Assembly (NCBI GenBank): GCA_902797015.1
Contig: CADBRG010000092.1
Location: forward strand, 1 to 10,320
Direction of reading: 5' to 3'
DNA: 10,320 nucleotides
Source: an uncultured Lachnospiraceae bacterium
GTDB taxonomy: Bacteria; Bacillota; Clostridia; Lachnospirales; Lachnospiraceae
The notes under the pieces were generated by a model. That model was not told where the DNA came from, did no database searches, and was given only the letters and a program-made list of their open reading frames with translations. The position numbers and the translations under genes were made by a program. Shown here piece after piece: positions 1 through 6,165 of this stretch (its first letter is position 1; each line of letters begins with the position of its first letter).

Positions 1-348
1 GCCGGGTTTGTATGGGGTAAATTCAGCTACTCTGATGGGTGCCTCGCTCTCCTTTAATTCCCCGAGGCTGACCGAAAGCGGCGAGATCAAATAGCGCATC
101 GTCTCATCGTAACCGGCCCGAAGCAGGTCATCATCAAGGTCAAGATAACGTGCCAGGTCACAGACCATCTCTGTGTCCGGGCGCGATTCATACATCGGTT
201 CGATTGCCGGAGTAGTGCAGGTGAGGAACCCACCCGGCCAGGATTTTAATTCACTACGCTCCAATGAAGAACAAGCAGGAAGCACCAGATCAGAATGGCT
301 GCATGCTTCTGTCCAGAACAGATCTGCGGAAACCACAAAATCAAGCAT
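1..348 (-). pseudogene. 5'-truncated molybdopterin oxidoreductase (DMSO reductase family), C-terminal part
   Basis: The minus strand is open for 116 codons from an ATG at 348 to the left edge. The translation begins MLDFVVSADLFWTEACSHSD, then LVLPACSSLER and WPGGFLTCTTPAIEPMY. This matches the region of DMSO-reductase-family catalytic subunits where 'LDFVV..D.F.TETA..ADIVLP' and the following 'PA..P.G' block bind the molybdopterin cofactor; the closest type is the thiosulfate/polysulfide-reductase-like group. Family members carry several hundred residues before this point, including the iron-sulfur motif and first pterin-binding domain; all are missing, and at about 350-361 the sequence becomes a 64-bp repeat array. 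The frame stays open upstream to an in-frame GTG at 399 and a TGA at 406-408, but those codons are repeat sequence and no ribosome binding site is visible. I infer a gene remnant left by a rearrangement. The 3' end lies outside the window, so whether the rest is intact is unknown. Confidence 0.8.
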
Positions 349-361
349 TGGGCTAGTGCGA

Positions 362-591
362 CGTCTAAATTTCTTGTTTTCTGGCTTCTTATCCGTCACT
401 TCGACTCATGGACTGGCCGACGCGGCGTCTAAATCTCTTCATTTCTGAGATTTTATCCGTCACCTGACTTTTTGAGCCGACAAACGCGGCGTCTAAATCT
501 CTCTTTTTCCGGGGTTTTATATGTCACCTGACTTTTTGAGCTGCCAAACACGGCATCTAAATTGCCACTATTCTCAACTTTTATCTGCCAT
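362..591 (-). repeat. 64-bp repeat array 1 (four units, sense on minus strand)
   Basis: Read on the minus strand, four cores of 38 bp occur at 591-554, 527-490, 463-426 and 399-362, separated by three 26-bp linkers, giving a strict 64-bp period. Each core begins with a GTGACGGATAA-like box, has 19 less conserved bases, and ends with TTTAGACG (TTTAGATG in the first unit), usually followed by CCG. Two linkers are nearly identical and carry GCTCAAAAAGTCAG. One core (463-426) contains a perfect 7-bp inverted repeat, AAATCTC...GAGATTT. Sixty-four is not a multiple of three, so this is not a protein repeat. The array fills the gene-free stretch between the oxidoreductase remnant and the 659-853 gene. 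An array of the same architecture lies at 9114-9343 on the opposite strand. The function is unknown to me. Confidence 0.88.
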
Positions 592-683
592 CAGTCTCCA
601 AGCAAGTCTGGTCAGGCACCACCGTCAGTCTCCAAGCAAGTCTGGTCAGGCACCACCATCAGTCTCCAAGCAAGTCTGGCCAG
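592..683. repeat. 34-bp tandem repeat derived from the end of the adjacent gene
   Basis: Two full copies (592-625 and 626-659) differ at one base, and a third partial copy (660-683) matches over 24 bases with one difference. The partial copy lies inside the last codons and stop of the gene at 659-853: on the minus strand it encodes the terminal P-D-L-L-G-D plus TGA. The two outer copies therefore look like duplications of that gene's 3' end. The series runs directly into the first core of the 64-bp array at 591. Replication slippage is a simple explanation. Confidence 0.85.
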
Positions 684-853
684 ATACTGCCTTCATCAAT
701 TCCGTTCTCATATAGCCAGTCATCTTCCACGGTCAGCTCTTTCTGCTCCCCGCCTTCATTCTGAAGTGTGACGATCACCTTGGTCTTCTCACCAGCCAGG
801 CGTTCCTCACAGCCATAATCCGCTTCTTGTATCTGTAAAACTTTCCAAGTCAT
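659..853 (-). CDS. small acidic protein of unknown function (64 aa)
   Basis: I do not recognise a family. The protein begins MTWKVLQIQEADYGCEER, has an alternating hydrophobic stretch (KVIVTLQNEGGEQKEL) suggestive of beta strands, and ends in the acidic segment VEDDWLYENGIDEGSIWPDLLGD. There is no signal peptide or membrane segment, so it is probably a small cytoplasmic domain. The ATG at 853 follows a purine-rich GGGAGAG at suitable spacing, and codon use resembles the neighbours. It lies 40 bp downstream of the metallophosphoesterase on the same strand and may share its transcript. The last codons fall inside a 34-bp tandem repeat, so the C-terminal tail may vary between strains. Confidence 0.7.
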   Translation of the reverse strand: MTWKVLQIQEADYGCEERLAGEKTKVIVTLQNEGGEQKELTVEDDWLYENGIDEGSIWPDLLGD

Positions 854-893
854 TGATCTCTCCCAAATACAGTTTCTTAACTTTTAAACATTT

Positions 894-1640
894 TTACGTC
901 TTGATCAGCAATGGTTCCCACATTAGATAATCCCCGGAAACCAGTCTGTACTGGATTCCGTTTTTCTCCCCGATGATGCTGTCATGAAAGCGTGATTGTC
1001 CGTGCGAATGTGCGTAGATCACGTACTCAGCGCCATACTCCTCCGCCATTTTCGTAAAGCCACTGGAGTCTTCCAGAATGTTGGTCGGCGGATAATGCAG
1101 AAACATAATAAACTTCTGATATCCATCTGCCCTGGCTGCCTCAAACGACTGCCGAAGTCTTACCAGTTCCCGATTCACGATTTTCTCAGCATGCTCCGCA
1201 TTCTTTATATCCCATCCCATAATCTGACCTCTGCCATTCAAATAGAACGGGCCTTCGAACGTGAAACCTTTTGTCCCGACCAGGGCATAATCATTCCATG
1301 AATAATAATTCCCTTGCAAGAACGCAAGCTTTCCTTTGAACTTCTCATTCAGTGCCGCCGTCTTCTTCGCATCCCAGAACATATCATGGTTTCCCCGAAG
1401 CAGAATCTTTCGCCCCGGCAGATTCATGATATAAGCAAAGTCTTCCTCACACTCTGACAGGTTTCTTCCCCAGCTGTGATCACCGACCAATACAAGCGTA
1501 TCCGAGTCAGACAGCAGCTTTTCACAGTTCTTCTTAAACTTCTTTTCGTGATTCTTCCACGCCCTGTCTTTGAGCTGTGCTCTGTTTTTCAACTCTGCCT
1601 GAAAATGAAGATGCAGGTCTCCGATTGCATACAGGCTCAT
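894..1640 (-). CDS. calcineurin-like metallophosphoesterase
   Basis: This 248-residue protein carries the metallophosphoesterase signature in order: GDLHLH at 7-12 (GDxH), GDHSW at 53-57, RGNHD at 82-86 (GNHD), LHYPP at 181-185 (metal-binding His182) and YAHSHG at 209-214 (the GHxH position, with Ala for Gly). These residues form a dinuclear metal site that hydrolyses phosphomonoesters or phosphodiesters. The substrate cannot be read from the sequence. No signal peptide or membrane segment is seen, so it is likely cytoplasmic. The ATG at 1640 follows AGGAGGA with 4-5 bases of spacing, which fixes the start. It starts 18 bp after the peptide deformylase stop, so the two are probably co-transcribed. 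Many such proteins are annotated as serine/threonine phosphatases without evidence; I would not go beyond the superfamily. Confidence 0.93.
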   Translation of the reverse strand: MSLYAIGDLHLHFQAELKNRAQLKDRAWKNHEKKFKKNCEKLLSDSDTLVLVGDHSWGRNLSECEEDFAYIMNLPGRKILLRGNHDMFWDAKKTAALNEKFKGKLAFLQGNYYSWNDYALVGTKGFTFEGPFYLNGRGQIMGWDIKNAEHAEKIVNRELVRLRQSFEAARADGYQKFIMFLHYPPTNILEDSSGFTKMAEEYGAEYVIYAHSHGQSRFHDSIIGEKNGIQYRLVSGDYLMWEPLLIKT

Positions 1641-1658
1641 CTCATCCTCCTGAAACTG

Positions 1659-2069
1659 CTAGATAATAATGCCTTCGAGATGGTCGCATTCATGCTGAAT
1701 GATCTGTGCCGCCCATCCGCTGAACTCCTGCACCCTTTGTTTCATGGATGTGTCCTGATATTTCACAGTGATCTTCTGATAGCGTGTCGTCTTTCTCACG
1801 CCGGTTAATGACAGACAGCCCTCTTCCGTCTCGTAAGGGCCTGACTTTTTCGTAATCACGGGATTTAGCATGACAAGATCGACAATCCCCAGTGATACGA
1901 TGATCATGTTCTTTTTATAACCGATCATATTTGCTGCCATGCCGACACATCCGTCGCGATGCGCCGCAAGCGTATCTTTGAGATCCTGTGCAATGTAGAG
2001 ATCCTCTTTTGTAGCCGGTTCGGATTTCTGCCCCAGGAACATGACATCTTTTACAATTGATTTCACCAT
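1659..2069 (-). CDS. def: peptide deformylase, short divergent form
   Basis: Peptide deformylase removes the N-formyl group from new proteins. At 136 residues this is shorter than the E. coli enzyme (about 169) and lacks much of the C-terminal helix region. Motif 2, EGCLSL at 83-88, supplies metal ligand Cys85. Motif 3, QHECDH at 125-130, supplies His126, His130 and the catalytic Glu127. Motif 1 reads VGMAANMIG where canonical enzymes have VGLAAPQIG, so Met48 stands in place of the conserved Gln that helps hold the substrate formyl group. The metal site and catalytic Glu are intact, so activity is possible, but substrate or efficiency may differ. The ATG at 2069 follows AGAGGA at about 7 bases. 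The metallophosphoesterase follows 18 bp downstream. No methionyl-tRNA formyltransferase gene is nearby, which fits an accessory paralogue rather than the main enzyme. Confidence 0.88.
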   Translation of the reverse strand: MVKSIVKDVMFLGQKSEPATKEDLYIAQDLKDTLAAHRDGCVGMAANMIGYKKNMIIVSLGIVDLVMLNPVITKKSGPYETEEGCLSLTGVRKTTRYQKITVKYQDTSMKQRVQEFSGWAAQIIQHECDHLEGIII

Positions 2070-2102
2070 GGTTCATTCCTCTTTCTTTTGGATGATATGC
2101 CT

Positions 2103-2111
2103 ATTGTACCA
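2103..2111 (-). promoter_or_regulatory. possible extended -10 promoter of the deformylase operon
   Basis: On the minus strand the bases read TGGTACAAT, an extended -10 element (TGn followed by a hexamer one base from TATAAT), 34 bases upstream of the deformylase ATG. No good -35 box stands at 16-18 bp spacing (the hexamer there is TACTCT), which extended -10 promoters can tolerate. A perfect TTGACA lies further upstream, at an unsuitable 31-base distance. This is pattern matching only. Confidence 0.35.
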
Positions 2112-2141
2112 AGTCGTGCTCAAAAAGAGTAGGATATCTTG

Positions 2142-2975
2142 TCAAATCATATTCTTAAAATATATTGCGCCCTTTTCACATTGATCTATACATTTTCCGC
2201 AGCGGATACACTCCATCGAATTCGGATTCTTCGAAGGATTGACATCCATCGGGCAGACCTTACTGCATTTGCCGCAGGATGTGCATGCCGTATGATCTGT
2301 TTCAAGCTGAACAAAGCTGATCCGGTTAAAAAAGCCGTAAAACGCGCCAAGCGGACACAGTACCTTGCAGAAAAAGCGGGATACGATCAGACAGCCGATC
2401 ACGATCAATGCGGCGATAACGATCTTGAATGCCAGGAGTGCGCCTGCCATTGACCGGATTTCCTGATGTGTGATCAGAAGCGGGATGCCTCCCTCGATCG
2501 TCCCGACAGGACAGATGAATTTACAAAAAAATGGCTCTCCCATTCCGGCTGCATTCGTGATGATGACAGGCAGCATCAATACGATGACCACAAGCATGCC
2601 GTATTTGATCAGCTTCGGCCAGAACGGAAGCTTTTTCTTCGGGAACGGAATCTTATGTAAAAGCTCCTGGAGCAGTCCAAATGGGCATAGGAATCCACAC
2701 ACCGCCCTTCCGAGCAGTATGCCAAATGCGCACATCAAACCGATCGCATAAAAGCTCCATTTTAACTCAATCGAACCGTTGACGGCCTGCAGTGCACCGA
2801 TCGGACAGGAAAGCCCTGCCGCCGGACAGGAATAACAATTCAGTCCGGGGCTGCAGAACTTTTTCCAGGAACCCTTGTACAGATTGCCATCTTTCAAATT
2901 TCCGATGTAGGGATTCATCAGGATGAGCGCGATGACCTGTATGATCTTTCTTTTGATAGCGATGCTGATTTTCAT
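2142..2975 (-). CDS. polytopic membrane 4Fe-4S protein, NapH/NosR-like
   Basis: The 277-residue protein has about five hydrophobic segments (near residues 8-22, 72-90, 122-142, 176-200 and around 208) interleaved with cysteine motifs. It shows three CxxxCP pairs typical of NapH/NosR-type proteins (C93/C97, C151/C155, C203/C207) and an extra N-terminal cluster C41, C47, C50, C57. A C-terminal ferredoxin domain has two complete [4Fe-4S] motifs: C231, C234, C237, C241 and C256, C259, C262, C266. Such proteins are thought to pass electrons across or along the membrane. The start at 2975 is three bases after the stop of the upstream 48-residue CXXC gene, in a tight operon with a thioredoxin-like lipoprotein. 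I infer that it may supply reducing equivalents to that exported thiol protein; no nap or nos genes are present. The genuine electron donor is not identifiable. Confidence 0.9.
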   Translation of the reverse strand: MKISIAIKRKIIQVIALILMNPYIGNLKDGNLYKGSWKKFCSPGLNCYSCPAAGLSCPIGALQAVNGSIELKWSFYAIGLMCAFGILLGRAVCGFLCPFGLLQELLHKIPFPKKKLPFWPKLIKYGMLVVIVLMLPVIITNAAGMGEPFFCKFICPVGTIEGGIPLLITHQEIRSMAGALLAFKIVIAALIVIGCLIVSRFFCKVLCPLGAFYGFFNRISFVQLETDHTACTSCGKCSKVCPMDVNPSKNPNSMECIRCGKCIDQCEKGAIYFKNMI

Positions 2976-2978
2976 ATC

Positions 2979-3125
2979 TTAACCAATCCCAATGCACTCA
3001 AAGCAGATCATGGCTGCCTTATGCAGGATGATTCCCACTTCGCCCCTGAAAATGCCTGCTGCGATCATCACAGCTGCTGCTGCAAGGACGGCCGTTCGAG
3101 CCGCAATCACCCCTGTCTTTTTCAT
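2979..3125 (-). CDS. CD1871A-like small membrane protein with CXXC motif (48 aa)
   Basis: A 48-residue protein begins MKKTGVIAARTAVLAAAAVM, which forms one hydrophobic segment (about residues 5-24), then has a short stretch and a C-terminal ICFECIGIG with a CxxC pair (Cys41 and Cys44). Size, layout and place between a thioredoxin-like gene and a 4Fe-4S membrane gene match the clostridial CD1871A family of CXXC-motif proteins. Its ATG overlaps the stop of the upstream gene as ATGA, so translation is probably coupled, and the stop is three bases before the next start. The CxxC could take part in a dithiol/disulfide relay or bind a metal; that is inference. Its small size makes it easy to miss. 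Confidence 0.82.
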   Translation of the reverse strand: MKKTGVIAARTAVLAAAAVMIAAGIFRGEVGIILHKAAMICFECIGIG

Positions 3126-3670
3126 AACAGATCCTCCACCGCTTTTTTATAACCTTCTACATCTGCACCGACGATTTCTTCATAAATGAAGCTTCCGTCA
3201 GGCCCGACGAAAAGGGTGGTCGGCACGCCGATCAGATGCTCGAAAAACTCTGCAAAATCCGGCGTTGCCATGATATTTGTGTAGGTAATTCCGTTTTGTG
3301 CAACCAGGTCAAGTGCCGTCTGATATTCGCTTTGCTCTGTGTCGCTTACATCTACCACAAGTCCGATGATCTGCACATTTTCCGGAAGCTCCTCTGACCA
3401 CTTTGCCAGCTCCGGCAGCTCATCGATACACGGCGGGCAGAATGTTCCCCACACATTGATGACCGTAACATCAGCCTGTTCAAATATGGAATTATCAATC
3501 TGATTCCCATCCAGATCAACGGTTTTAAATGCCGGCATTTCTGCGATGCCGCCCACTTCTGCGTGGCTGACCGATGTGACAACCTCCGGCTGCTCAGGCG
3601 ATTTGCCACATGCAGTCAATGCGAAAACAAGAGCGACTGCTGTCAGGATGCAAATGATACGCTTAATCAT
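3122..3670 (-). CDS. TlpA/ResA-like thioredoxin-fold lipoprotein
   Basis: The 182-residue protein starts with a lipoprotein signal: charged MIKR, a hydrophobic core, and the lipobox LTAC with Cys21 as the likely lipidated residue. The mature part is a TlpA/AhpC-type thioredoxin fold: an 'AFKTVDLDGNQID' strand region (47-59), VINVWGTFCPPC (70-81) holding the redox pair Cys78/Cys81, and GVPTT (148-152) with the cis-proline Pro150. It should face the outside of the cell membrane and reduce or exchange disulfides. The substrate is unknown; cytochrome c maturation, the role of ResA, is not supported by any neighbour. The ATG at 3670 follows AGGAGA at about 7 bases. It is the first gene of the operon and its stop overlaps the next start. 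Confidence 0.92.
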   Translation of the reverse strand: MIKRIICILTAVALVFALTACGKSPEQPEVVTSVSHAEVGGIAEMPAFKTVDLDGNQIDNSIFEQADVTVINVWGTFCPPCIDELPELAKWSEELPENVQIIGLVVDVSDTEQSEYQTALDLVAQNGITYTNIMATPDFAEFFEHLIGVPTTLFVGPDGSFIYEEIVGADVEGYKKAVEDLL

Positions 3671-3776
3671 CTTTTTTCTCCTATATATTATTATCTTGTC
3701 ACTTTACATTGTGTATGCTACCGTAATAACAAGCTCTGCAACCGGGGGTTAGAAAACAAAAAATAAGAGGATCCTC
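3671..3776. promoter_or_regulatory. divergent intergenic region between the thioredoxin operon and the DUF1638 gene
   Basis: These 106 bp separate two divergently transcribed units and must hold both promoters. For the minus-strand operon, TTGTTA followed after about 18 bases by TGTAAA is a weak candidate. On the + strand TTGTCA stands near 3695 but no convincing -10 follows. I see no terminator or clear riboswitch fold. Confidence 0.4.
3767..3776 (+). promoter_or_regulatory. palindromic ribosome binding site of the DUF1638 gene
   Basis: The ten bases just before the ATG at 3777 read GAGGATCCTC, a perfect inverted repeat. Its left half is the Shine-Dalgarno sequence AGAGG, so the palindrome could bind a dimeric regulator. 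It has no loop and would not fold well as a hairpin. The 7-base spacing to ATG fixes the start. Confidence 0.45.
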
Positions 3777-4487
3777 ATGAACGACTATATCATCTCATCA
3801 ACTGTTGACCCGTCAGATATGCAATCCGATACACTGATCATTTCCTGCAGCCGTGTGGAGCAGGAACTGAAACATGCGATCGCCGCTACGGGATGCCCAT
3901 ATCCTGTCATCTATCTGAAATCACGGTTACACGATGTTCCCACGCAGCTGATGACAGCGCTTCAGGAAGTCATCGATGAGGTTTCTGATGCAGGCATCCG
4001 GAAAATCTTCATGGGTTATGCCACTTGCGGCAATGCCCTGGCAGGTCTTCACACCAGAAAATGTGAGCTAATCATTCCGCGCTGCGACGACTGTGTTACA
4101 TTTTTTCTTGGTTCTATGAAACGGCGACGTGAAATGCCTACAGGCATCTTTTACATCACCTCAGACTGGGCCACAGATGAGACACACGGGCTTCATGAAT
4201 TTCAGAACTACGTAGAAGAATATGGCGAAGAAATGGCGCAGGAAATCTACGAAATGATGTTTGAACACTACAGCTATGCCGGCATTCTGGACACGACCTG
4301 CTGCCCGACGGACACCTTCCGTCCGCAGGCGGAACAGTTTGCCGAGCAGATGGATCTGGAGGTCATTGATGTCGATGGTACGAACGATTGGCTGACACAG
4401 CTACTGACTGGTCCGTGGCCTGAGAATCGGTTTTTCCATTTTCCGTCCGGATATCAGATCACAGCCGGTGATCTCTATCTGCCTTAG
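3777..4487 (+). CDS. DUF1638 domain protein
   Basis: This 236-residue protein matches the DUF1638 pattern: an N-terminal LIISCSRVEQEL strand-helix (20-31), FMGYATCGNALAGL (78-91), LIIPRCDDCVTFFLGS (98-113) and YITSDW (126-131). Cys84, Cys103 and Cys106, with His92 and Asp104-105 close by, suggest a possible metal or cofactor site. A later TTCCP (173-177) adds two more cysteines. Family members are often found near corrinoid-dependent methyltransferase genes, but no such gene lies here. The biochemical role is not established. There is no signal peptide or transmembrane segment. It is the only + strand gene in the window, has its own ribosome binding site, and its end lies 8 bp from the convergent 205-residue gene with no visible terminator between them. 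Confidence 0.85.
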   Translation: MNDYIISSTVDPSDMQSDTLIISCSRVEQELKHAIAATGCPYPVIYLKSRLHDVPTQLMTALQEVIDEVSDAGIRKIFMGYATCGNALAGLHTRKCELIIPRCDDCVTFFLGSMKRRREMPTGIFYITSDWATDETHGLHEFQNYVEEYGEEMAQEIYEMMFEHYSYAGILDTTCCPTDTFRPQAEQFAEQMDLEVIDVDGTNDWLTQLLTGPWPENRFFHFPSGYQITAGDLYLP

Positions 4488-4495
4488 GCACACCT

Positions 4496-5113
4496 CTACA
4501 TCATTTCCAGAAAGAACTTGATACTTCCTTTTGCCCTGGCAATGTTACGCGGATCTTCCTGACCATAAGCCCTGTCGAGCAGAACGATCGCCACGACGCC
4601 CGCGATCATTGCCTGGGTTTCGATATCATGCTGAGCAGCATCCATGCTGACTGAACCTGCATCAAAAAGAGGACTGCCATCTGCCGCACAAAGCTCGAAA
4701 TGATATGCTCCGCCCTTCTGCGATACCTGCAGCTTCGGTTCCTTATTCTTAAGAGAAACAAGCACATCCTGTTCGTTTAAGGCACGTGCCTTGAAAAATG
4801 CGTCATACTGCTCCTCCATAAAAGCATACATGCCTGCTTCCGCAAGTTGCTGCTTTTCCTGGTCCGAAGTCTTCTCCACAAGGTTATCATAGTATTCAGA
4901 TACCATCAGCTTCACAGCTTCTAAAAGACTGGTCGCACAATCTTTGCGCCCTTCTATATGGTATGGCTCGATCTGATCTGTAACCTCTCCGACCAGACAC
5001 GCCAGCATTGTACTGAGCTCATAAACGAATTTCTGTCTGTTTTCAGCCTCTTCCTTTTTAAAATCAAACGATGCTTTGATTTCTCCATTTGCATTTGTAA
5101 CACTGATTTCCAT
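4496..5113 (-). CDS. hypothetical protein (205 aa)
   Basis: I do not recognise a family. The protein starts MEISVTNANGEIKASFDFKK, continues with a long mainly helical section (about 20-110) rich in Glu, Lys and Ala, then a beta-like section (LQVSQKGGAYHFELCAADG, 128-146). A hydrophobic stretch MIAGVVAIVLLD (169-180) sits near the end and could be a buried helix rather than a membrane anchor. There is no signal peptide. The ATG at 5113 follows GGAAAGGG at about 6 bases. It lies 37 bp downstream of a tiny ORF and, beyond that, of nfo on the same strand, so it may share the nfo transcript. Its stop is 8 bp from the end of the convergent DUF1638 gene. Confidence 0.75.
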   Translation of the reverse strand: MEISVTNANGEIKASFDFKKEEAENRQKFVYELSTMLACLVGEVTDQIEPYHIEGRKDCATSLLEAVKLMVSEYYDNLVEKTSDQEKQQLAEAGMYAFMEEQYDAFFKARALNEQDVLVSLKNKEPKLQVSQKGGAYHFELCAADGSPLFDAGSVSMDAAQHDIETQAMIAGVVAIVLLDRAYGQEDPRNIARAKGSIKFFLEMM

Positions 5114-5150
5114 GTTTTCCCTTTCCGGTTTTACCGATCAGATTTTGCTG

Positions 5151-5252
5151 TCATAAATCAGCCAGCAGGGGGAGGCGCTTCTTGCATCCAGCAGATAAAA
5201 CTGCCACACCGACAAATCCGATCAGTTGTATCAACAGTGGCGAAAGTGTCAT
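5151..5252 (-). CDS. tiny hydrophobic ORF, possibly a remnant of a YgjV-type membrane protein
   Basis: Thirty-three codons run from an ATG at 5252 to a TGA at 5151. AAAGGTG lies 5 bases before the start, a fair ribosome binding site. The product starts MTLSPLLIQLIGFVGVAVLS, one hydrophobic segment, then AGCKKRLPLLADL. The first half resembles the N-terminus of YgjV-family inner membrane proteins (LIQLIGF.G.A..., then a CKK-like turn), which are normally several transmembrane segments longer. It may be a decayed stub or a genuine single-span small protein. It sits 13 bp after nfo and 37 bp before the 205-residue gene, so it is in a transcribed place. Confidence 0.4.
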   Translation of the reverse strand: MTLSPLLIQLIGFVGVAVLSAGCKKRLPLLADL

Positions 5253-5265
5253 AGGTTCACCTTTG

Positions 5266-6102
5266 TTATCGTTCCGTCATCCATTGTCTGACGAGCGCGA
5301 TTTCCTGCCTGTACCCTTCCATCTCATTCGGTGTTTCAAGGATAAACGGCAGGTCAGATAATACCGGATGCTGAACGATTCGCTTCATGGCATCCATTCC
5401 GATCATGCCCTGTCCCAGCTTTTCATGTCTGTCCTTATGGGAACCGCAAGCGTTTTTGCTGTCGTTTAAATGCACGGCGAGGAGTCGCTCCAGACCAATG
5501 ATCTGGTCAAACCGGTTCAATACGCCGTCCAGATCATTAACCAGATCGTATCCTCCATCCCACGTGTGGCATGTATCAAAGCAGACACCGATCTTCTCTT
5601 TGCAATCCACACGATCGATGATCTCCCGCAATTCTTCAAAGCATCCGCCCACTTCGGATCCTTTTCCTGCCATCGTTTCCAGCAGCACAGTGGTCTGAAT
5701 CTCCGGGGTGATGACCTGATTCAGTCCGTCACGAATCATCTCGATACCTTTTTCAGTTCCCTGTCCTGTGTGTGAACCGGGATGAAAATTATAATAATTT
5801 CCGGGGAAGTATTCCATCCGTTTGATATCCTTTTGCAGCATATCAAACCCGTTTTCCCTGGTCTTTTCATTAGCGGAACACAGATTCATGGTATAGCTTC
5901 CATGTGCAACCAGCGGCCCAAAGCTGCTGTCTTTTATCAGCGTATTCATGGCCTCTGCATCTTCCGGCACGATCTCTTTTGACTTCCCGCCTCTGGGATT
6001 TCTTGTAAAAAAAGCAAATGTATTTCCCCCGAGGGAAAGCATGGTCTTTCCCATCGCTTCAAATCCATCTGAGACAGATAAGTGACATCCGATATATCCC
6101 AT
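5266..6102 (-). CDS. nfo: endonuclease IV (AP endonuclease, deoxyribonuclease IV)
   Basis: Endonuclease IV cuts the DNA backbone 5' to abasic sites and trims blocked 3' ends in base excision repair, using a trinuclear zinc cluster in a TIM barrel. At 278 residues it has the usual family length. The metal ligands are visible in order: His67 (AHGSY), His107 (YNFHPGSH), Glu142 (LLET), Asp176 and His179 (GVCFDTCHT), His211 (VHLNDSK), Asp224 and His226 (HKDRHE), and Glu256 (FILETP). The family signature segments LLETMAGKGSEVG and HKDRHEKLGQG are complete, so the enzyme should be active. The ATG at 6102 follows CAGGAG at about 7 bases. Downstream on the same strand come a tiny ORF and the 205-residue unknown gene. 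Confidence 0.97.
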   Translation of the reverse strand: MGYIGCHLSVSDGFEAMGKTMLSLGGNTFAFFTRNPRGGKSKEIVPEDAEAMNTLIKDSSFGPLVAHGSYTMNLCSANEKTRENGFDMLQKDIKRMEYFPGNYYNFHPGSHTGQGTEKGIEMIRDGLNQVITPEIQTTVLLETMAGKGSEVGGCFEELREIIDRVDCKEKIGVCFDTCHTWDGGYDLVNDLDGVLNRFDQIIGLERLLAVHLNDSKNACGSHKDRHEKLGQGMIGMDAMKRIVQHPVLSDLPFILETPNEMEGYRQEIALVRQWMTER

Positions 6103-6165
6103 TTTTAACTCCTGATTAACTGAAATCTTCTTTGGTCATATGATTATGCTTCCTTTCGGTTTGAA

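Noticed and set aside
173..448. Open frame on the + strand opposite the oxidoreductase remnant
   Set aside because: The minus strand here gives clear molybdopterin-enzyme homology; the + frame has no ribosome binding site, no recognisable product, and ends in repeat sequence.
362..591. Integron attC-type cassette sites
   Set aside because: No GTTRRRY/RYYYAAC pair is seen, the units hold no cassettes between them, and no integrase gene is in the window.
521..771. Two overlapping + strand frames with repeated S-P-S-K-S-G-Q-A-P-P segments
   Set aside because: The peptide repetition is only the 34-bp tandem DNA repeat read in two frames; both frames overlap the better-supported minus-strand gene at 659-853.
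2139..2751. Long + strand frames opposite the 4Fe-4S gene
   Set aside because: They are antisense to a protein with many ordered cysteine motifs and have no plausible product.
2767..2997. Minus-strand frame overlapping the 4Fe-4S gene start
   Set aside because: It is an alternative frame of the same strand; the 4Fe-4S frame and the 48-residue CXXC gene explain this sequence.
4488..4495. Bidirectional terminator between the convergent DUF1638 and 205-residue genes
   Set aside because: The gap is only 8 bp and I could find no GC-rich stem followed by T runs in either direction.
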